Assembly: GCF_020621385.1 (NCBI RefSeq)
Contig: NZ_JAESVA010000006.1
Location: 62,001-126,000, forward strand
Length of the DNA: 64,000 nucleotides
From: Acidisoma cellulosilyticum
GTDB lineage: Bacteria; Pseudomonadota; Alphaproteobacteria; Acetobacterales; Acetobacteraceae
Direction: 5' to 3'
Positions 41,932-50,868 of this stretch are shown here, one piece after another (the first letter of the stretch is position 1; every line of letters begins with the position of its first letter). Below the pieces are notes generated by a model that worked only from the letters and a program-made list of their open reading frames with translations, did not search any database and was not told where the DNA came from. A program made the position numbers and the translations under genes.

Positions 41932-44147
41932 CAAGCGAATCCCGCCAGAATCCAGCGCCGCGTCTCATGCGGGATGATTGTCTCGCCAATGTCTGGCACT
42001 GCCGAGGGCCAGCGATAGATTTTGCCCTGACCAATGCCCATCAGCCCAGCGACTTGACCTGTCATATTGCGTGTGATGAGGGTCAAGCGCGGCTGGGGGA
42101 AGCGGGCCAAAACGCGGGAGAGTGCAGCCGCGTGATGCAGCAACCCGGCCTTCTCCTGCGCGAGGCCTGGCAGCAGTCCAGGGCAATCCACGACCGTCAG
42201 CAAAGGGATTGACAGCGCAGCGCAACGCTCGACAAAGCGGGTTGCCTTGGCCAGCGCCGCCGCATCCAGCACGCCGCCCAGAACGGAAGGCTGATTTGCC
42301 AGGACACCGACCGAGCTGCCCCCAAGGCGCATAAAGCCAATAACAACATGCGCTGTTCCCTCGGCCGCAATTTCAACGAAAGCCCCTTCGTCGGCGATCG
42401 CGAACAGGATCTCCCGCACGTCATAAACCTCTGTCGGGCCATGCGGCACCAGACGGTCAAGGCTCGGCGCCGCTCTCGCCTTGCCGTCCGGCACAACCGC
42501 CCCGCCATCGGGCATGACGTCGAGCAGTTCGCGCACCCGGGCGAGTGCCGCGATGTCGTGCGGCACGGCATCCACCAAGCTGGCGGCGGCCGCGTGGATG
42601 GCGGCGCCGCCGATCTCCGGCCCGGTCAAAATCTCGTTCGTGACAGTCTGCACCAAGGCCGGCCCGCCGCTGGCCATGAAACCTTGACCCGTCACGATGA
42701 TCATGAAATCCGCCAGAGCCGCCAGCAGCGCATCCGGCCCGATACAGGCGCCCAGCGCCACCGCAATCCGCGGCACGCCGGCCTGACCGAAGGCCGATTG
42801 CAGCGCGACCATGGCCGCGACGGTCTCGGCATTCTCCTCCGTCGCCAAGGCCGCGCCGTCGCATAGCAAGACAATCGGCGCATGCTCTGCCGTCGCACGC
42901 TCAACGAAAGCCGCTAGATCGCGCATGTCCCCCGCCGTCAGCGCGCCCCCCCGGACGGTGATATCGCGCGACGCCGCATAGACCCGCCGGCCATCCGCCC
43001 GCCCTGCCGCCAGGATCAGCGCAGACGGCACCATGCCGGGCAGCAGGTCGAAGGTCGCATCATCGAACAGCACATCCAGCCGCTCATGCGCTGTCAATCT
43101 ACCGAGCGCATGCCGATCATCGCTGGCCAATGCGGTCTTGCCGACAACGCCATCGGCCAGATTCAACCCGAGCAGGAACGCGGATGAGAAGTCCGTGCGG
43201 CGCAGGGGCGTGCAGGCAATGCCCGCGTCCAGCCGCTCCATGTCCGCGCGTCGCACCGCGACCGCCGTCTCGACCGTCACGGCCTCAAAGCGGATGGTAT
43301 CGCCTGCTCGCGCCTGGGCCAGCCGCCCGAGATCGGCCCCGATGACGGTCGCGATCTTCGGATAGCCGCCGGTCGGCTGACGATCGGCCATCAGCACAAT
43401 GGGTTGGCCCTCGCCCGGCACCTGGATCGCGCCCATGGCGACACCGTCCGAGACGATATTGAAGCCCTCTTCATGACGCAGCTTCGGCCCTTCCAGAAAA
43501 TAGGCCATGCGGTCGCCCTTGGTGGAGACCGTCCAAGGCCCGGCCAGGAAAGCTGAAACCTGATCCGGCGCGAAATAATCGTCCTGCGGACCCAGCACAA
43601 CACGGATCACTGCGCTCGGCCGGTCCAGCCAGGGCGCTTCCAATATGCCGGAAGCCGCTTCCGGCATGCGCGGCTCGGCGATGCCCAAACGGTCCCCGGT
43701 CGCGAGCGCCTTGCCGTCCAATCCACCGAAGCCCGACCGCGTATGGGTCGCGGTCGATCCCAGCATGGGCGAGACCAGCAACCGTCCCGCAATCGCCACA
43801 TAGCACCAGGCGCCCGCCGGTCCCGCCGTGATCTTGACGGTCGACCCGACCTCCAGCCGCAGCAGCACGGCCGACGGCACGCGGCGACCGTCCAGCGTGA
43901 TGGCAAAATCCCCGCCCGCGATGGCGACGGTCGCCGCAGCCGTCTCGACCGTGAATTCCAACCCGCCGAGCCCAACCTCGATCGCCGTTGTATCGGGCGC
44001 ATTGCCGAGCGCCCGATTGGCGGTCGCAAAGGCGAGCGGGTCCATCGGTCCCGCCGGGGTCACGCCGAAGCGCAGATAGCCCTGCCGACCGCTATCCTGC
44101 AGCGTGACGCCCGGCCCGGCCATGAGGACGCGAAGGACAGGTTCCAT
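41931..44147 (-). CDS. Fusion of PxpC-type and acyl-CoA carboxyltransferase domains
   Basis: 738 aa. Residues 1-300 are PxpC (5-oxoprolinase subunit C, AHS2-like, related to the urea carboxylase carboxyltransferase): GPGVTLQDSGRQGYLRFGVTPAGPMD near the start and LMADRQPTGGYPKIATVIGADLGRLAQ at about 252-278. Residues about 348-738 are a biotin-dependent acyl-CoA carboxyltransferase (beta subunit type): GRLTAHERLDVLFDD, GQGFMASGGPALV, TNEILTGPEIGGAA, HDIAALARVRELLDVMP, VVDCPGLLPGLAQEKAGL, RNMTGQVAGLMG, ETRRWIL. The latter is about 390 residues against the usual 510, with both subdomains shortened. Coupled on both sides by TGATG overlaps to PxpB and biotin carboxylase genes. I do not know a described example of this fusion. 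Enzymatic role inferred only. Confidence 0.88.
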   Translation of the reverse strand: MEPVLRVLMAGPGVTLQDSGRQGYLRFGVTPAGPMDPLAFATANRALGNAPDTTAIEVGLGGLEFTVETAAATVAIAGGDFAITLDGRRVPSAVLLRLEVGSTVKITAGPAGAWCYVAIAGRLLVSPMLGSTATHTRSGFGGLDGKALATGDRLGIAEPRMPEAASGILEAPWLDRPSAVIRVVLGPQDDYFAPDQVSAFLAGPWTVSTKGDRMAYFLEGPKLRHEEGFNIVSDGVAMGAIQVPGEGQPIVLMADRQPTGGYPKIATVIGADLGRLAQARAGDTIRFEAVTVETAVAVRRADMERLDAGIACTPLRRTDFSSAFLLGLNLADGVVGKTALASDDRHALGRLTAHERLDVLFDDATFDLLPGMVPSALILAAGRADGRRVYAASRDITVRGGALTAGDMRDLAAFVERATAEHAPIVLLCDGAALATEENAETVAAMVALQSAFGQAGVPRIAVALGACIGPDALLAALADFMIIVTGQGFMASGGPALVQTVTNEILTGPEIGGAAIHAAAASLVDAVPHDIAALARVRELLDVMPDGGAVVPDGKARAAPSLDRLVPHGPTEVYDVREILFAIADEGAFVEIAAEGTAHVVIGFMRLGGSSVGVLANQPSVLGGVLDAAALAKATRFVERCAALSIPLLTVVDCPGLLPGLAQEKAGLLHHAAALSRVLARFPQPRLTLITRNMTGQVAGLMGIGQGKIYRWPSAVPDIGETIIPHETRRWILAGFA

Positions 44148-44872
44148 CACGCGCTCTCCTTCCGGGCGACCATCTCACCCTCAGCCGCGCGTGCCTCCAG
44201 CGCATCGAAACTTGCCACGTCAACCGGATCGAACCGCAGGATGTCGCCCGGCTGGATCAGAAAGGCGTCGTCGCGGCCCTGCGCGTAAAGCCGCTCCGGC
44301 GTGCGGCCGAGCACATACCAACCGGTCGGCATCGGGAAAGTCGCGACACCGCACAGCCCGCCGCCGATCATGATGGCACCCCTAGGATGCGGCGGGCGCG
44401 GTGTCGGACGGCGAGAAATGGCCAGCTCGGGCGCCAGCCCGCCCAGATAGGCATAGCCCGGCGCGAAACCATACATATAGACGCGGTAGCGCCCAGCGAT
44501 GTGCAGCGCGACAGCGCGGTCCCGCGTCAGGCCCAGAATGCCCGCTGCCTCGTCCAGATCCTCGCCGTAAGGCAGATCGTAACAGCAGGGCAGAACCCAG
44601 TGCTGCGGCTGGGCAATGCTGCCGGCCGGCAGCGCCAAGGCGCGCTGTACCTGGGCGATAAGGTCCCCGCGCGGCAGGACCAGCGGATCGTAATGGATCA
44701 TGAGCGACCGGTAGGTCGGCACCAATTCCCGCAACCCGGCCAAGGGCGCCAGGGTCAAGGCGGCATCCAGCGCCAGCACCGTGTCATTCGCTGTAGGGTC
44801 GACCTCGCGGCCGAATTCCACCACCAGCGCGGCTTCCCCGGCATCCAGGAAACGGGGTTCGGGATACATCAT
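44147..44872 (-). CDS. pxpB: 5-oxoprolinase subunit B (PxpB/KipI, allophanate hydrolase subunit 1 family)
   Basis: 241 aa. FLDAGEAALVVEFGREVDP at the start, LVPTYRSLMIHYDPL, and the family hallmark YMYGFAPGYAYLGGLAPEL, then PRGAIMIGGGLCGVATFPMPTGWYVLGRTP. PxpB works with PxpC and PxpA to open 5-oxoproline (pyroglutamate) to glutamate at the cost of ATP. AHS1 domains of this kind also form part of urea carboxylase. First gene of the minus-strand unit PxpB, PxpC-carboxyltransferase, biotin carboxylase; divergent from pxpA across 169 bases. Confidence 0.9.
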   Translation of the reverse strand: MMYPEPRFLDAGEAALVVEFGREVDPTANDTVLALDAALTLAPLAGLRELVPTYRSLMIHYDPLVLPRGDLIAQVQRALALPAGSIAQPQHWVLPCCYDLPYGEDLDEAAGILGLTRDRAVALHIAGRYRVYMYGFAPGYAYLGGLAPELAISRRPTPRPPHPRGAIMIGGGLCGVATFPMPTGWYVLGRTPERLYAQGRDDAFLIQPGDILRFDPVDVASFDALEARAAEGEMVARKESA

Positions 44873-45003
44873 CCTGCCGTCATGCTTTCAATCCCTGCCA
44901 CCGCTTCGGTCGATCCTGCCCTCGCGGGGGCCTATGTCAATCCTCGCGACGGACGGCTTTTTCGGTCAAGCATTTGAAAAGACCCGGGGGCGACATTAGA
45001 ACT

Positions 45004-45023
45004 GGGGCCTCGGCCCAGGCCCC
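45004..45023 (+). promoter_or_regulatory. Leader hairpin before pxpA
   Basis: GGGGCCT (45004-45010), six-base loop, AGGCCCC (45017-45023), seven perfect GC-rich pairs. It ends 18 bases before the pxpA ATG, just ahead of the GGAAAG ribosome binding site. Could influence translation or act as a weak attenuator; no alternative structure was found. Confidence 0.3.
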
Positions 45024-45041
45024 TGGACAGGAAAGACCGGT

Positions 45042-45815
45042 ATGAAACTCGACCTCAATTCCGACCTCGGCGAAAGCTTCGGCGCCTGGACCATGGGCCA
45101 TGATGAGGCAATGCTGGATATCGTGACCTCGGCCAATATCGCCTGCGGCTTTCATGCCGGCGACCCGTTGGTCATGCATCGCACCATGGTCGCCGCCCAG
45201 GCGCGCAGCGTCAGCATCGGCGCGCATCCGGGCTTTCTCGATCTTTGGGGGTTCGGCCGCCGGCCCATCCAGGGCGATCGGCCCGAGGAGATCGAGAAGA
45301 TGGTGATCTATCAGATCGGCGCGGCGGCGGCTTTGGCGCAAAGCCTCGGCTTGCGTCTCGCCCATATCAAAGCCCATGGCGCGCTTGCCAATCAGGCGAT
45401 GGTCGATCCCGATCTGGCGCGGGCCTTGGCAAGGGCCACGCGCGCGGTCGATCGCGATCTTATCGTCGTCGTCATGCCGGGTCTGGCGCTGGAGAAGGCG
45501 GCCCTCGCCGAAGGGCTTCTCGTCGCGCGGGAAGTGTACGCCGACCGCACCTATGATGACGACGGCAATCTGACGTCACGTAAAAAGCCCGGTGCGGTGA
45601 TCGAGGATGCGGATGTCGCGACGCAGCGGATTCTCGCCATGCTCGATGACGGCGCTATCACCACCACCACCGGCAAGCGCCTGCCCATCGCCGTCGACAC
45701 CATCTGCGTGCATGGCGACAATACGCATGCGGTCGCGATGGCCGGCTCCCTCCGCGCGGCGCTCGACAAGGCCGGCTGCACGCTCGCTCCCTTCCCCAGC
45801 TTCCTCCGCGCCTGA
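45042..45815 (+). CDS. pxpA: 5-oxoprolinase subunit A (PxpA, LamB/YcsF family)
   Basis: 257 aa, full length. Family signatures DLNSDLGESFGAWTMGHDEAMLDIVTSANIACGFHAGDP at the N-terminus, IGAHPGFLDLWGFGRR, LAHIKAHGALANQ, and DTICVHGDN near the end. Cytoplasmic TIM-barrel-like subunit that, with PxpB and PxpC, hydrolyses 5-oxoproline with ATP. GGAAAG before the ATG. It is the first gene of a plus-strand pair with the hydroxyacid dehydrogenase (one base between stop and ATG), and is divergent from pxpB. Confidence 0.92.
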   Translation: MKLDLNSDLGESFGAWTMGHDEAMLDIVTSANIACGFHAGDPLVMHRTMVAAQARSVSIGAHPGFLDLWGFGRRPIQGDRPEEIEKMVIYQIGAAAALAQSLGLRLAHIKAHGALANQAMVDPDLARALARATRAVDRDLIVVVMPGLALEKAALAEGLLVAREVYADRTYDDDGNLTSRKKPGAVIEDADVATQRILAMLDDGAITTTTGKRLPIAVDTICVHGDNTHAVAMAGSLRAALDKAGCTLAPFPSFLRA

Positions 45816-45816
45816 C

Positions 45817-46755
45817 ATGGCGAAGCCCACGCTGCTTTACGCCTGCCCGACCGTGCCGGCCGCACCCTGGGTCGCGGCGTTCAAAACCGCGATGCCTGAT
45901 CTGGAGCTTCGCGTCTGGCCTGAGATCGGCGATCCGGCGGAGATCGACTATGCCTTCGTCTGGCATCCGCCGCTCGGACTGTTTCCGCAATTGACCGCGC
46001 TGCGCGCCGTCTTTTCACTCGGCGCCGGCGTCGAACGTCTTCTGGATCATGCCGAAATTCCGGCCGGGATGCCGCTGATCCGCATGGTTGAGCCATCGCT
46101 CGGCGCCGATATGGCGATCTACGTCACCATGCAGGTGCTGCATTATCATCGCCGCATGCCGGAATTCGCACGCAATCAGCGGCAGCGCGCATGGGTCGCG
46201 CTGGATGTGCCGATGGCGCGCGACCGCAAGGTCGGCATCCTGGGCTACGGCCAGCTCGGCGCACTCTGCGCGGAACGCCTGTCCGCCTTTGGCTTCGCTT
46301 TATCCGTGTGGTCCAGAAGCCCCAAGGACGCCGCTGGTCTCCGCGTCTTTACGGGGCGCGACAGGCTGGAAGACTTCCTGGCAGAGAGCGAGATTCTGGT
46401 CTGCCTACTGCCGCTGACCGAAGACACAAGCGGCATTTTGAACGCGAAGGCCTTCGCTGCCATGCCGCCGGGCAGTTACCTCATCAATGTCGGGCGCGGC
46501 CCACATGTGGTGGAGCAGGATCTGCTCGCGGCCCTTGCCTCCGGCCAGATTGCCCATGCGACCCTGGATGTCTTTGCCCAGGAACCACTGGCCGAGGATC
46601 ACCCCTTCTGGCGGCATGACCAGGTGACGGTGACGCCGCATGTCGCGGCCCGCACCCAGCCGCAGACAGCGGCGCTGATGATCACCGACAATATCCGCCG
46701 ACACCGCAACGGCGAGTGTCTGCTGAACCTGGTCGATCGCAGCCTCGGCTACTGA
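45817..46755 (+). CDS. Glyoxylate/hydroxypyruvate reductase A-like dehydrogenase
   Basis: 312 aa from the ATG one base after the pxpA stop; the open frame extends back through pxpA but that part is its shadow. Short GhrA-type D-2-hydroxyacid dehydrogenase: NAD(P) motif VGILGYGQLGALCAERLSAFG, SLGAGVERLL, LLPLTEDTSGILN, INVGRGPHVVEQDLLAAL, and catalytic His in TPHVAARTQP. It interconverts a 2-oxo acid and a 2-hydroxy acid. Close coupling to pxpA suggests it handles a product of that pathway (inference). Confidence 0.9.
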   Translation: MAKPTLLYACPTVPAAPWVAAFKTAMPDLELRVWPEIGDPAEIDYAFVWHPPLGLFPQLTALRAVFSLGAGVERLLDHAEIPAGMPLIRMVEPSLGADMAIYVTMQVLHYHRRMPEFARNQRQRAWVALDVPMARDRKVGILGYGQLGALCAERLSAFGFALSVWSRSPKDAAGLRVFTGRDRLEDFLAESEILVCLLPLTEDTSGILNAKAFAAMPPGSYLINVGRGPHVVEQDLLAALASGQIAHATLDVFAQEPLAEDHPFWRHDQVTVTPHVAARTQPQTAALMITDNIRRHRNGECLLNLVDRSLGY

Positions 46756-46758
46756 CCC

Positions 46759-47880
46759 TCAGTCGCAGGCGAGAGCGGCGCGCAGGTCGCCCAGCAGGTC
46801 GCTGGCCTCTTCCAGGCCGATGGAAAGGCGGATCAGGGCCGGGGGGCAAAGCGACCCCGCGCCCTCGGTCGACAGGCGATGCTCGGCCAGGCTTTCCGGG
46901 CCGCCCAGCGACGTCGATTGACGAAACACCTGCAGACGCGCGCAAACCTTTATCGCGTCTGCCTCGCCACCTTTCAGCGTCAAGGACAGCATCCCGCCGA
47001 AACCAGCCTGAAACTGCGCACGGGCCAAAGCATGGTGCGGGTCATCGGCCAGACCAGGGTAATGCACGGCGGCAATCGCCGCATGACCCTGCAAGGCCTC
47101 GGCGATTGCCAAAGCGGTCTGCGAACAGCGCGCCATACGCACAGCAAGCGTGCGTAGTCCCCGCAACAGCAGCCAGGCCTCGAACGGCGGCAGGATGCTG
47201 CCATGGGCGGTTCGCGCTGCGACCAACTCCGCCCAGATGTTATCCGCATCAGCGGTGACCAGCACGCCGGCCAGCACATCGCCATGGCCGTTGAGGTATT
47301 TGGTCGCCGAATGCAGCACCAGATCGGCGCCGAGGCTCAGAGGGTGGCACAGAACTGGTGTGATCACGGTGGCGTCGACCAGCAATTTCGCCCCGGCCGC
47401 ATGGGTAAGATCGGCGAGGGACGACATATCGGGCACGCGCCACAGCGGATTGCTCGGGCATTCCGCCCAGACCAGTTTTGTCCGGCCAGGGAGCAGCGCT
47501 GCCGCCACAGAATCCAGTTCGCAGAAATCCGCGAAACTGACAGCGATCTGCCAACGCGCGCCGAAAGCCACAATGATACGGCCGAATTCGTAATAGATGC
47601 CGGTGTCGAGCAGAACATGGTCGCCCGGGCTTAGCCCGGCCAGCACCGCCTGCATGGCGGCGGAACCGGACGTGAAGGCGGCCGCCGCCGCCCCGCCCTC
47701 CAGCTTGGCGACAAGTGCCTCCACCGCCCGCGCCCCAGAATTGGTGCTGCGGGCATAGCCGACGGCTGCCGCCTCACCCGGCAAGACATGGGTCAAGGCC
47801 GGGTGCAGCGCGGGCACAAGCCCGCCGGTCGGCCCATCCGTCACATGGTCAAGCTGGGCCAGAACGGTGGCGGGGTGCAT
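46759..47880 (-). CDS. Cys/Met metabolism PLP-dependent enzyme (cystathionine gamma-synthase/lyase-like)
   Basis: 373 aa, fold-type I PLP enzyme. GYARSTNSGARAVEALVAKLEGG, SGSAAMQAVLAGLSPGDHVLL, AECPSNPLWRVPD, VDATVITPVLCHPLSLGADLVLHSATKYLNGHGDVLAG with the PLP Lys at 194, and LGGPESLAEHRLST near the end. Enzymes of this group do gamma- or beta-elimination and replacement on sulfur amino acids. Divergent from the M20 amidohydrolase across 135 bases and convergent with the hydroxyacid dehydrogenase. Confidence 0.88.
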   Translation of the reverse strand: MHPATVLAQLDHVTDGPTGGLVPALHPALTHVLPGEAAAVGYARSTNSGARAVEALVAKLEGGAAAAAFTSGSAAMQAVLAGLSPGDHVLLDTGIYYEFGRIIVAFGARWQIAVSFADFCELDSVAAALLPGRTKLVWAECPSNPLWRVPDMSSLADLTHAAGAKLLVDATVITPVLCHPLSLGADLVLHSATKYLNGHGDVLAGVLVTADADNIWAELVAARTAHGSILPPFEAWLLLRGLRTLAVRMARCSQTALAIAEALQGHAAIAAVHYPGLADDPHHALARAQFQAGFGGMLSLTLKGGEADAIKVCARLQVFRQSTSLGGPESLAEHRLSTEGAGSLCPPALIRLSIGLEEASDLLGDLRAALACD

Positions 47881-48015
47881 GCGAAGGCTCCATCACGGCA
47901 AATTATGCACGTAAATTAATCACTAAAATTTTCGATTGTCGATCCTCGAACATAATTGCCCTGGTTTTGAACATCGTGTTAAGCTTTGACCGCCTCGACC
48001 ACTGGAGCTCCCCTG

Positions 48016-49206
48016 ATGCATGCCGACCGCCCGAACGATGTAACCAGTCTCGTGAATGATCGCGTTGCAGCGATCGAAGCCGGGCTGATCGAAATCCGGC
48101 GTGACCTGCACGCCCATCCGGAATTGGGGATGGACACGGTGCGCACCGCGGGCGTGGTGGCGGCAGAGCTGACGCGCCTGGGCCTGACGCCGCAGATGGG
48201 CGTCGGCGGTCATGGTGTGGTGGCAGAGATCGCCGGCGCCCGGCCCGGCCCTTGCCTGCTCATCCGCGCCGATATGGACGCGCTGCCGATCGAGGAACTG
48301 ACCGGCCTGGATTTCGCCAGCACCGTTCCGGGCCGCATGCATGCCTGCGGGCATGATATCCACACCGCGACGCTGCTGGGTGTCGGCACGGTACTGAAGG
48401 ACCTTGCCCCCATGCTGCGCGGCACCGTGCGGCTGGTCTTCCAGCCAGCGGAAGAAACGGTGGAAAGCGGCGCCGCCGCCATGGTCGCGGCAGGTGCGGC
48501 CGCGGGCGCCGATATCGCACTCGCCTTCCATAACCGCCCGGAACTCGCGGTCGGGCGCTTTGCCTATACGCGCGGTGCGGCGACGGCCTCCAGCGACGAA
48601 TTCGATGTCGTCATCCATGGCAAATCCGGCCATGCAGCGCGGCCCCATGCGGCGGTCGACCCCATCGTCGCGACCGCCGCGATGATCACGCAATTGCAGA
48701 CCGCCGTTTCCCGCGTCATGGACCCGTCGCATTCCTCCGTTCTGACCATCGGCCATATCGAAGGCGGCAGCACGCATAACATCATCCCCGATAGCTGCAT
48801 GTTCCAAGGCACCGTGCGTTGCCGCTCGGCCGAATCCCGCGATACGATGGAGGCAACCTTCCGTCGCATCGTCGAAGGTATCGCCGCCGCCATGGGCGTG
48901 ACGGCCGACATCTCCTATCAGCGCGGGGCGCCCGCTCTGGTGAATGACGACCGCGTGGTCGATGCGACCATCGCGGCCGTCGGCGCGCAATTCGGCGATG
49001 ACCAGCTGGAACAGCTGGAAGGCCGCTTCGGCGCCGAGGATTTCTCCTATTTCTCGGACCTTATCCCCTCCTGCCAGCTATTGGTCGGCGCATCGCAGCC
49101 GGGGCGGCAGGACCGGGTCCACAACTCCCACTACCAGCCGGATGAGCGTTGCATCGGCCTCGGCACGGCTGCCCTGGTGCGGGCCGCGCTCGATATCCTG
49201 GCCTGA
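48016..49206 (+). CDS. M20-family amidohydrolase (hippurate hydrolase-like)
   Basis: 396 aa from the ATG at 48016, supported by GGAG seven to eight bases upstream; a TTG ten codons earlier is less likely. Metal-site motifs LLIRADMDALPIEE (84-91) and MHACGHDIHTATL (with Cys111 and His113), FQPAEET, and GRFGAEDFSYFS, with a dimerisation domain between. This is the M20D branch that splits N-acyl or amide-linked amino acids. It precedes an amino acid ABC importer by about 50 bases on the same strand, so it probably hydrolyses an imported N-acyl compound. Confidence 0.9.
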   Translation: MHADRPNDVTSLVNDRVAAIEAGLIEIRRDLHAHPELGMDTVRTAGVVAAELTRLGLTPQMGVGGHGVVAEIAGARPGPCLLIRADMDALPIEELTGLDFASTVPGRMHACGHDIHTATLLGVGTVLKDLAPMLRGTVRLVFQPAEETVESGAAAMVAAGAAAGADIALAFHNRPELAVGRFAYTRGAATASSDEFDVVIHGKSGHAARPHAAVDPIVATAAMITQLQTAVSRVMDPSHSSVLTIGHIEGGSTHNIIPDSCMFQGTVRCRSAESRDTMEATFRRIVEGIAAAMGVTADISYQRGAPALVNDDRVVDATIAAVGAQFGDDQLEQLEGRFGAEDFSYFSDLIPSCQLLVGASQPGRQDRVHNSHYQPDERCIGLGTAALVRAALDILA

Positions 49207-49257
49207 CCTTTCCGGTCGTACCGCCCGCCCCCATTGTCGTTTTCCGGAGACTTCCCT

Positions 49258-50118
49258 TTGTCGCTTACGCGCTCGAATTTTCTTCGCGCCAGCCTTCTTG
49301 GCGCGGCCGGCCTCGCCACCGGCCCCTTCATCCGTGCGGCCCGCGCGGCAATCCCGGCTGTCGTGCATATTGCGACTGAAGCCGCCTTCCCGCCCTTCAA
49401 TATGCAATCCCCGGACGGCAAGATCATCGGCTTCGAGCCCGATATGGTGGCCGAGATCGCGCGCCGGTCGAGGCTGAACTGCGTCATGGTCTCCCAGGCA
49501 TGGGACGGCATGATCGCCGGCCTCACGGGCGGTAAATATGAAGCGGTCTGCGATTCCATCTCCATCACCCCGAAGCGCGAGCAGGTGATTGCCTTCACCG
49601 TCCCTTATACGACCGGCTCATCCGGTTTCGCGGTCATGAAGGATGGCGGCCCGGTCCTGCCGGGCAATGGCACGCAGATCGTGCTGGACGATGATGCCGC
49701 AACCAAGCCTGCCGTCGCGGCGCTGGCCAAGGCGCTGTCCGGCAAGATCCTGGGCGTTCAGGTCGCCACCATCCAGAACGACTTCCTGACGAAATATCTG
49801 AAGGACAGCATCACCATCCGCACCTATGCCTCGGGTCCGGACGTCTATCTGGACCTGACCAACGGCCGTATCGACGCGCTGATGGCCTCCTCCACCAATA
49901 TCGCGGCCTTCGTGAAGCGCTCGAAGGGCGATATGATCCGCACCGGCTTTACCTTCACCGGCGGCGTTCTCGGTCTGGGCAGCGCCATCGGGTTGCGCCA
50001 GGACGAGGTCGAACTGAAGGCCGCCTTCGATACCGCGCTGACCGGCATGATCAAGGACGGCACGCTGCGCGGCCTGTCCATGAAGTGGTTCGGCACCGAC
50101 ATCACGCCGGCCGCCTGA
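49258..50118 (+). CDS. Polar amino acid ABC transporter substrate-binding protein
   Basis: 286 aa from a TTG at 49258; GGAG eight bases before it decides the start over the TTG at 49234. Signal sequence SNFLRASLLGAAGLATGPFIRAARA. Family 3 binding protein: HIATEAAFPPFNMQSPDGKIIGFEPDMVAEIARRSRLNC, WDGMIAGLTGGKYEAVCDSISITPKREQVIAFTVPY, and VQVATIQNDFL. Ligand an amino acid or opine-like compound. First gene of a four-gene importer. Confidence 0.9.
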   Translation: MSLTRSNFLRASLLGAAGLATGPFIRAARAAIPAVVHIATEAAFPPFNMQSPDGKIIGFEPDMVAEIARRSRLNCVMVSQAWDGMIAGLTGGKYEAVCDSISITPKREQVIAFTVPYTTGSSGFAVMKDGGPVLPGNGTQIVLDDDAATKPAVAALAKALSGKILGVQVATIQNDFLTKYLKDSITIRTYASGPDVYLDLTNGRIDALMASSTNIAAFVKRSKGDMIRTGFTFTGGVLGLGSAIGLRQDEVELKAAFDTALTGMIKDGTLRGLSMKWFGTDITPAA

Positions 50119-50142
50119 TCGAACCGGCCAAGGCCAGCGCGG

Positions 50143-50865
50143 GTGTGGGATGATCTGACTTTGCTCGGCTTCGGCGCGATGGGGTGGGGCCATGCGCTGT
50201 TCACGGCAGCAACGACCACTGTCGCTGTATCCGCCTGCGCCTTTGCCCTCGGCCTTGCCATCGGCACGCTCTGCGCCTGGGCCAAACTCTCCGGCCCCGC
50301 GCCGCTCCGTCGTCTGGCGGAGGTCTATGGCGTGGTGCTGCGCGGCATCCCGGACCTGCTGGTGATCTACCTGTTCTATTTCGGCGGACGGCAGGTCGCG
50401 ACAACCGTCGCCGGGCTGTTCGGTCATCATGGCCCGGTGGAGATCAGCGGCTTCGCCGCCGGCGCCATCGCCATCGGGCTGATTTCCGGCGCCGGACAGA
50501 CGGAGGTGCTGCGTGGCGCCTATCAGGCCATTTCGCCCGGCACGCTGGAAGCCGCCAAGGTTGGCGGCATGACCCGTTGGACCATGTTCCGGCGCATCAT
50601 CGCGCCGCAGGCGCTGCCGACCGCGCTCCCCGGTCTCAACAACCAATGGCAATCGGCCATCAAGGAATCGGCGCTCGTCTCCGTCACCGGTCTTGTCGAG
50701 ACGATGCGCGAGGTCGGCATCGCCGCCGGCTCCACGGAACTGCCGTTTCTGTTCTACGCCGCAGGCATTGTGATCTATCTGATCATCACCTCGCTCTCGG
50801 GCTTGGTCTTCCGCACGGCGGAATGGCGGGCCATGCGCAGCCAGATGCCGGCAAGGGCGCGATAA
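50143..50865 (+). CDS. Amino acid ABC transporter permease (HisQ-like)
   Basis: 240 aa from a GTG start. Five or so membrane spans and a canonical docking loop (TLEAAKVGGMTRWTMFRRIIAPQALPTALPGLNNQW), with LRGIPDLLVIYLFYFGG before it. Forms the channel with the next gene product. Spacing of three bases to that gene. Confidence 0.92.
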   Translation: MWDDLTLLGFGAMGWGHALFTAATTTVAVSACAFALGLAIGTLCAWAKLSGPAPLRRLAEVYGVVLRGIPDLLVIYLFYFGGRQVATTVAGLFGHHGPVEISGFAAGAIAIGLISGAGQTEVLRGAYQAISPGTLEAAKVGGMTRWTMFRRIIAPQALPTALPGLNNQWQSAIKESALVSVTGLVETMREVGIAAGSTELPFLFYAAGIVIYLIITSLSGLVFRTAEWRAMRSQMPARAR

Positions 50866-50868
50866 GCG

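Noticed and set aside
41931-44147. Reading the gene as an ordinary methylcrotonyl- or propionyl-CoA carboxylase beta subunit
   Set aside because: The first 300 residues are clearly PxpC and the carboxyltransferase part is too short; the neighbours are PxpA and PxpB, not leucine or propionate genes.
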